DNA from: Eucommia ulmoides
Lineage: Eukaryota > Streptophyta > Magnoliopsida > Garryales > Eucommiaceae
Direction of reading: 5' to 3'
DNA: 64,000 nt
Assembly (NCBI GenBank): GCA_016647705.1
Contig: CM028338.1
Span: forward strand, 19,985,577-20,049,576
Shown here: piece after piece, positions 57,178-64,000 of the stretch
Layout of the letters: every line of letters starts with the position of its first letter
Position numbering within the stretch: position 1 is the first letter of the stretch
Made by a program: the position numbers and the translations under genes
The notes under the pieces: generated by a model
What the model was told of the DNA's origin: nothing
The model's database searches: none
What the model saw: the letters and a program-made list of their open reading frames with translations, nothing else

Positions 57178-59759
57178 CGACCCGTAGATGGTTTCTCTTT
57201 GAAATTTGGCTTCCCCAAAGGGTTTCTTTCTAAATTTTTGTGTACCTGAATTATGAGAATGATGATTTTATTTACCGAGAAAGTTGTCGAATGAAAAAAA
57301 TACTAGAAAACCCTAAAACCTAGTTATGTCACCTACCCTAGGCCTTGTTCGACTAAGAAAAAGAAAATGAGTTGAATAGGAAACTTTCTAGAAGGGTAGG
57401 GGCAGGCAATGTTCAGTCCCTAATAGTACCGCCCTTTCTACATTTTGTTTTGTGCCTCTGCGCAACAGGAAGCTGCTATATCTTTTTTGTCTTTTCCTGC
57501 AATGCCCACTTCTCATCTCCCTCTCTCTCTCTCTCTCCTCTTTCTTTTTCCTATCTCCTTTTCTCTTATCATTTATCTATTTCCTTTTTTTTTTTTGTTC
57601 TATTTTATTTTCTTCTTTGCCATCTATTTTTCTCTTTCTTTCGTCTTTTGTTTTTTTTTTTTCAAAAATAAAATGATATAAAATTAAAGTAAATTGCAAA
57701 AATAAAATTAAAATTTTATGAGGAAGACGGTGAAAATGTTATGACAAATGTTAATGCAAGCACGCATGACAATTACAATCTTGTCCAGTTGCGATTGTAA
57801 TCACTTGTGATGTGTGCATGACTCGTCATGTCTAGTTGAATGTAAGTCAGTAACCATCCATTACCTCTATTTTTTCTCGTTAAAAAATCTCCCCAAATTT
57901 ACCTGCCAAGATTGTCAATAAATAGGCTTTCGTCATTGCATATTCTCCATTAGTTCCTATCATCTGAACTTATCATTAATTCACTTGCTGCCATAATTTG
58001 CACGTGAAAAATGAATTACATCATTTACGACAGTAACTATGGTGAGTTTTTCTTAATGTGTGTTATTTGTTATATTTATCCATTATTTAACTGTTGAACA
58101 TAAGGGCAAGGAACAATATAGGGTTCACAGTCTAGGAAGGGATTCGAGACAATAAAGGGTTCCAGAAAGAGGGATGCACCGATTATGGGCTTATATGTCG
58201 ATTCCATCTGTCCTAAATGGTATGTAAAAAGGGTTCATTAGAAAATGAACCAATGTTTATCGTAAATTTCTCGAATCTTACGATGGTCAAGGCATCATAA
58301 AAAATGTATATCCTCAATTGCCTCTAAGAGTCGTGATCATTGGCGACAAATTTCAATGGCCAAAATTTCTCAACCACCAAAATAAATTAGAGTTATATTG
58401 TTGCTTTCTTGGGATACGCGTGCCAAATTCATGATCCCTACGAATCAAACACATAAAAATGTTAAATTTATTAGAAAATTTCAATGTAAAATTTGTTGGT
58501 GTAAAAAATTGGTTAACATTTTCAGTTAGTCTGATCAAAGTCCATGCGGATCATTGCCGGTGATCTAGAATGACTTGCCTTGAATGAAACTTCTTTCAAT
58601 TCCTAGTTCTTGAGGCCTTGTGTGATCGGGTTGATTCTTATCGATATCCGACCTGAACTCCAAGCGCGTACCTGCACAAGACTCACCAGGGTTGTGCCCA
58701 GCAAAACCCTCCGGCGTGAGAGTAAGAGCTCGGGGGGAGAAAATATAATTATGCTTTGAATATTCTAAAAGCAATATCTTTCGTAACACTGTTTATTTTC
58801 GCTTTTATAAGAGAAAACCTGATTAACTTTTTGTGATTAGGTGGCTTAAGATCGGTTAACGTCTCTGACACGGCTCACGGTTAGAAAAAAGAGCGTGTGA
58901 AGGGATTATAGTCTTGGGCCTAGGCTTTTTAGCATGGGTGCAGAAGTCCATGGGCCGATATGCTAACAAAGATAGAGAATCGACATAGATCAGAGAACAG
59001 ATACCGAGAAGAGTACCACTGGTCAGAACTGTTTGGTTGTGGAAGGTTCTCAATTCTAAGCATTGTTGGCTAAGATATTGTCAGCCTGAATTTACCGATC
59101 TAGGATGACCGACCAAAAGCTTTGCTGACCAGATCATGATTTTGAGCATCCACATCATCGATCTATTCTTTTCAACATCAGACGCTTTGCCTACATGAAA
59201 GTCTAAGGTGGAATGATTCCTTTTTACCCACATCAAAATTTATTGAGGATGAGCCCTGTAGACAATACTAGACGAGTTTATTTCTAGTAATAATTACTTG
59301 AATAAAATGTCAGTCAAATGTATTTTCATATTATTCTTTAATAATATCAATATCACTATGGACCTAGGATATTAAGTTAAAGTGTCTTGACTATTTAATA
59401 TGATTAAAATGAGGAGACCGAAGACATTTGATAACTTGACATTCTAAAGTTCCTAGCCGATATTGGATGGTGAAAAATGGTCTTTAACAATCTAGAGTAG
59501 CTTGTTTTGTTATTTGTTCTTTGAGAATGGTAAGTCTCAAACCATTAGTATGAGATACTAGAACAATCAAAAGGGGACTTACTAGTGTGGTAAGGTACTG
59601 AACGTGATCATCCTTGATATCTTACATGGTAGCTTTACTCAATGTTAAAGTATGATATTGGATGTGTGATTGTATTTGTGATCTTCTAAATTGAGTTGTT
59701 GTATATTACATGTGTGGGTTGTTATGCTTTAATAATACCAAGTTTTGTTCTCTAACCAT
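57178..59759. other. Unassigned interval, not matching other repeats in the window
   Basis: It holds a pyrimidine-rich tract (57520-57665) with a (CT)n run at about 57519-57540. A TATA-like CAATAAATAGGC lies near 57919. Around 58585-58740 is a GC-richer block whose reverse complement reads CGGAGGGTTTTGCTGGGCAC, a phrase that resembles other plant repeat termini. No open frame longer than about 75 codons outside the CT-rich tract has a recognisable domain. It may be older transposon DNA or diverged single-copy DNA. Confidence 0.3.
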
Positions 59760-61127
59760 TGGTAGCGCGTAGATACGTCGCTACTTTCACCGCAAGTGTA
59801 TGGGTCAAGTTTTAGTATAGGGTTGGAAGAGTTAGGGTTGTCATATCCACAGGGATTGATTGAGATTATTGTCGAGTACCGTAATTATCACAACGTAACT
59901 TTATTTAGGCGATAAAAATAAGATTTATTTGTAATTAAATATACTAATACTAAGTTAATTAAACTAATTATCCTAATATAATGGTATGACGTTTATGGGA
60001 AATTATGGCCTAGGGATTAACTTTGTTCTCTTAAACGTGTTCGTTTCAATCTAGTTTACATTAACGGCGTTCATCCAATCTGATAATCTCTGTATCGAAA
60101 TCTCATTCACTACCTCTCCCAAGTATAGTAAATGAATATGTGACTTTGCGTTAATGCCGAAATACCCTTCGAGCGTCTATATGACACTTGATCACATGAG
60201 TCTCGCCCCAACGTCATGAATTGCACAATTTCTAACTCCCTCCCGGGTTATTAGATCGTCGCGTTGTGTTTAAACCCTAGTCCAAATCTAGGGTTACCTC
60301 TCCCGAGTGTCAAACCTCGTATTCTCAATATATCTAAACAAGCCTACAAACATGGAAAAATGGAAAACACAATCAGATAAACACGAACAACCATTAATGA
60401 AACATAGATTTTATATAAACTATATTTTCGTGAATTACATCAGCTCCAGATAATATATGTTTAGCTACATATGGCCGTAGCCCTAAATATAACTAAAAAC
60501 AAGCAAAACATATACAAACATTCAACCAACTAAGAATTGAATAGAGAAATGAGGAGACATAGCCGTTATCCAAATATTCGTCGCTAAAATCGCTCCGAGA
60601 ACGCTTCCTCCTTCTTCACGTGGTGATCTTCTATTAGTCGAATGACCTTGGAGCTCTCAAGACTCCCGAAAACGTCAACCTCTTGTTTGGGGAGAATAGG
60701 GATGATATTTATAGGAATCAAAATATCTCAAAATATCCTAAAATACCTCAAAGTATTTGCAGAGTGACCGCCGAGGCGGTGGGCATGTTGGCAGGGTCAC
60801 TGCTGCGGTGATGGCTGATTACTACAACGGTAAAATAGTAAGGAAACTCTCTTTATTTTAACCACCGTGGTGGTGAGTTTATCGTTGTGGCAGTGATCCA
60901 TTCAGCAAACTCTCTGCATTTTTACCACCGCGGTGGTGGTTTCAGCGCTGCGTCGGTGGATGCAGGCTTCCGAATCTTATCTTTGTGTACCGTTTGTCCC
61001 TTTCACCCCGAACACCTAATTTAAGACAAAATAAATAAAAACGTATTAAAACATATAAAAATACTATAAAAATACTCGAAAACTAACAAAACCAGCTTGG
61101 GAATAAATAGATAAATTACACCTATCA
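59760..61127 (-). repeat. 3' LTR of the last element
   Basis: Minus TGATAGGTGTAATTTATC to CTACCA. CCGCGG-type motifs lie at about 60766-60960, upstream of a minus TATA (GGGATGATATTTATAGG, about 60699-60715). Confidence 0.85.
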
Positions 61128-61141
61128 AAGACCCCCAAACT
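61128..61141 (-). other. Polypurine tract
   Basis: Minus GTTTGGGGGTCTTT next to the LTR. A second tract, AATTTGGGGGTAT, lies at 61781-61793 inside the long dyad whose arms are 61722-61732 and 61844-61858. Confidence 0.85.
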
Positions 61142-62690
61142 TAGAATTTTGCTAGTCCTCGAGTAGAACACTCATACTAAAATTAAAAACATAACTAAAT
61201 TAAATAACATAAACAACCTAAACACAAATAATCTAAACATAACGATATGCGAGTGTTGAATTCTTCAATCGACCAAAACATTTTTCCCTCAACAACACCT
61301 AATCATATTGAGTTCAGGTGGTAAAACGCAACATGTGATGTTCTAGAATTTCGACATTCAATAACAGTAAACTCCATTCTAGATCCTGTCAACATGTGTG
61401 TGCGAGACTTAATAATATAACTATACAACGATTGAATTGGATTATCCACCAACGAAGCTCACGACTTATACCATGAAGGATTAGAATATCCATATGCCTA
61501 ATTGGGTTCCACTCTCCACTAATATAGGCTTGGAAGTTTAAAAAGATCAATAGGGCTTGGTTCGGTTTTTGGAATATTTGGCCAAGGATATATCAGAAAT
61601 TAAAAACGAGTTAACGTTGTTAACTTAACGTTACCCAAGGCTCAGCGCTTAGTACAAAATCACTCTCGAACCCCCATATATAAATTGGAAACAACCCCGA
61701 ATAATCATTTAAGACCGACATACTCACTTGTCAAAAGAAACTGAAATTGAACGATATTTACGTTTTTTTTTAAACAAACCATACCCCCAAATTTATTCAA
61801 TTTTTACAATATCATGGGTGTGGTTAAAACGAAATAAAAAAATGACAAGTGAGTACTCGAATACCGAACCAATTAGAAGTTTGCCCTAAACCCAACTGCT
61901 CATTTCAAGTAGCATACACTAATGCTAACTTGATTCACTCAAATTGTGCCTTCAGTTTAGTGATATAAGTTTGGAAATAATTCAACTGGCCAGGGTATTT
62001 GTTATGTGTTCAGAATTAAAACAACATTATAGGCTTTGACAAGGTAACGAGGGATAAACATTTGGCTAGGTAAGATTCAAAAGCTCAAGAGAATTAAATG
62101 AATGCCTAAATCATATCTCCTGAACTACCTCACCTAGGATTTCACCTCAACTTTCCCCTCAATTAGGTTCCCCGATCCTTAAATTGTCATGAGTTTGGCT
62201 AATCGATAGTCGGCCTCAAATCAATTGAATAACTATATATTGAGTCTACGTGCTCGTACAAATTAGGATCCACAGTAACTTTCACCAAAATGACACGTCA
62301 AGCACACATAACACACATGAATGGGTATTATTACCCTTGACCTCGAAAACAACCAGGGGATAATATTATCATCGAGTATGAACGCAAAACTCAGCATGCA
62401 ATAACAACAATACAAACACATTCTACACTTAAACAAACATTCACACAATAAACTAAACAATATTTAAACATACTAACATACTACACATCACCTCTAAACT
62501 TAAAACGGATAATGTCCACAATGACCAATCAGCGATCCCAATGAAAGCATAAAGCATTATAACAAAAATGGGGGTTTAGAACACGTACCTAGGAGGCGAG
62601 AGAATCTCGCCTCCGAATCAAGTCGGCGGAGATGGATTTCACTTATTTTTTACTTGGGTTACCTCCCAAGAAGCGCGTGGTTTACTGTCC

Positions 62691-63662
62691 TCAAACTGAC
62701 ACGAAGAAGTACTCGTCAAATAGAGGCTTCCACCTGTAGTACGTGTTGTACAACACCACATACGGGTCTTGGTTCAGTATGACCTCAAGACTGGTGAGAT
62801 TTGGCATTGTTTGGTTCGAACTTTCAACAAAACTCTCCACCGGCTCATGTATTTGGTGGGCATGAAAGAGCATTGCTTTTGACGATGAAGGACAAGTGAG
62901 CCACATCGGATCCTCATAGATGTGATCGTCTTGAATTGATGGTGGAATCACTATTTAGATCTCCAATGGTGACGAATCACAATTGTCGATCCACGCTTGG
63001 GTTCCCCTCTCATTGGATAAGTATAGCTAAACTCTCCCAAGCTCCTTCCGCTTGTTTTCGGTTCCTCATGGTGGCTTTCAATGCATGTGGCATTTGTATC
63101 TCCCAGTGCCACCCCGTCTGACTCGACCTCAATCAAGCAGATAAGCTGACCGATTTACATCTGAAGAGACATCACGGTTGCATCTATTTCGGTACAGACC
63201 ATCTCAATATTATCAAGACAATCCTTGTGCTTATTGATCTTGTTATTCGTTTCCCTCCAAAACGCCTAAGTCTCCCCCATAAATTCAGCTAACATTTTCT
63301 CTAGGGGGAAAGACTCGACATTTTGGACTGGGGTGTCAATACATGGTGCTAAAGTGGTGAAACTATCCCCCAAGATTTGGTTGGTGAAGAATTCCAATAC
63401 TGAAAATCGAACATGGCCATGTCTTCCAACAACCAATAGGCTTCATCTAAGGTTAGTTGGTTGAAAAAGGTGGTACCGTTTCCTCTTTCATCCCATGTTC
63501 TGGTTGTGGCTAATAACCCATCGAGGAAGTTCAGTAGTTGACACTACCTCGGGAGCTGATGATTTGGAAACTGGAATAGCAATTCCTTGTATTGATCCCA
63601 AGCACAGTAAACGCCTCGGAAACCCATTGAAAGAAATGCATCAATACTTGTTGATCTAGCAT
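62691..63662 (-). pseudogene. Gag-like protein, third and most continuous copy
   Basis: The start ATG is at 63660-63662 (M-L-D-Q-Q-V-L-M-H-F-F-Q-W) and the end at 62691, about 324 codons. The N-terminal gag core is frameshifted but recognisable. From 63136 an open stretch reads IEVESDGVALGDTNATCIESHHEE, then GRSLGEFSYTYP. From 62951 another open stretch holds PPSIQDDHIYEDPMWL, FHAHQIHEPVE, and QDPYVVLYNTYYRWKPLFDEYF up to the stop. The stop is followed at once by the CCACGCGCTTCTTGGGAGG box. No zinc knuckle, protease or RT is seen. The C-terminal half is as well kept as the gag core in three copies, so it was probably part of the working protein. Confidence 0.7.
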
Positions 63663-63783
63663 CTTCCAATACCCTGCATGAGAACTAAAAAACAAAACTA
63701 CAAACAAAAATTATAAACAAAATAAATGCCTAAACTAAAATCAAGTTATTTACTCATAATATCAACAATAATCTAAAACAGAA

Positions 63784-63801
63784 TCCCCGGCAACGGCGCC
63801 A
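63784..63801 (-). other. tRNA-Asp primer binding site
   Basis: Perfect minus TGGCGCCGTTGCCGGGGA, 6 bp from the LTR end at 63808. Confidence 0.92.
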
Positions 63802-63807
63802 AAAACC

Positions 63808-64000
63808 TGGTAGCGCGTAGATACGTCGCTACTTTCACTACAAATGTACGGCTCAAGTTTTAGTATAGGGTTAGAAGAGTTAGGGTTGTCGTATCCACAG
63901 GGATTCATTAAGATTATTGTTGAGTACCGTAATTATCATAACCTAACTTTATCTAGGCGATAAAAATAAGATTTGTTTATAATTAAATATACTAATACTA
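63808..64000 (-). repeat. 5' LTR of the last element, cut by window edge
   Basis: The first 193 bp (U5 end) match the start of the LTR at 59760 (TGGTAGCGCGTAGATACGTCGC). Confidence 0.88.

Larger units (their letters stand above)
59760..64000 (-). mobile_element. Gag-bearing Athila-like element, runs off the window
   Basis: 3' LTR 59760-61127 (1368 bp, the shortest here), internal region 61128-63807 (2680 bp) and the start of the 5' LTR from 63808. The PBS at 63784-63801 is a perfect tRNA-Asp match. ACCAT (59755-59759) is the expected one half of the target duplication; the other half lies beyond 64000. Confidence 0.88.

Noticed and set aside
57372..57681. Hydrophobic open frames that look like membrane proteins
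   Set aside because: Phe/Leu/Ser-rich translation of a pyrimidine tract in all three forward frames.

Overview
The window is nuclear plant DNA, almost certainly from a flowering plant and probably a eudicot. It is AT-rich, has no bacterial-style coding, and is built almost entirely of nested LTR retrotransposons carrying plant-type primer sites (tRNA-Asp and tRNA-Met). No intact host gene could be supported. It looks like gene-poor heterochromatin, but the species cannot be named from the sequence alone.

One family dominates (about 1-28.9 kb, 30.1-31.7 kb, 49.5-54.5 kb and 59.8-64 kb). These are non-autonomous Ty3/gypsy elements of the Athila/Tat type. Their LTRs are about 1.4-1.65 kb, start TGATAGG and usually end CTACCA. 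They have a tRNA-Asp primer site (TGGCGCCGTTGCCGGGGA), a GTTTGGGGGT polypurine tract and no pol. Two internal types exist: one of about 2.7 kb with a single gag-like frame of about 305-330 codons, and one of about 1.9-2.0 kb with gag almost deleted. Both keep a long 3' region with conserved dyads.

The first 29 kb is a Russian doll. A plus-strand array (2366-28911), lying between copia LTR scraps, is split at two points. At the first sits a minus-strand LTR-int-LTR-int-LTR array (3431-12317) with a perfect TGTAG target duplication. At the second sits a minus-strand gag-type element (13273-24312, near-perfect CCMTT duplication), whose gag is itself split by a complete gag-less element (17070-22148, perfect GCGTT duplication). 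The middle LTR of the triple-LTR array is visibly a hybrid of the two outer LTRs, the signature of unequal crossing-over.

From 29.1 to 32.8 kb lies an Ogre/Tat-like LTR split by a solo Athila-like LTR. At 32.8-34.2 kb is a Tourist-like (PIF/Harbinger) element with TTA duplications, filled with GAAATC-type repeats. At 34.3-35.6 kb is a decayed copia gag piece, at 35.6-36.1 kb a fold-back element, and at 36.3-37.1 kb unassigned sequence. A SIRE-like copia element with gag remnants only (37119-45571) has an ACCTC target duplication. A defective Ty3/gypsy element with a tRNA-Met-like primer site (46162-57177, minus strand) keeps gag, PR, RT, RNase H and the end of IN. It has lost the IN core and is split by a complete gag-less Athila-like element (GTACT duplication). 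The stretch 57.2-59.75 kb is unassigned. The window ends inside another gag-type element (59760 to beyond 64000).

The most interesting signals are regulatory or structural rather than protein-coding. The U3 part of every LTR holds pairs of 12-bp GC-rich palindromes whose centres lie 20 (sometimes 21) bp apart. Asymmetric variants occur as reverse-complement partners, as if a hairpin were being conserved. The 3' internal region of every copy holds a long-range dyad (ACTCACTTGTC ... GACAAGTGAGT) enclosing, in most copies, a second PPT-like tract.
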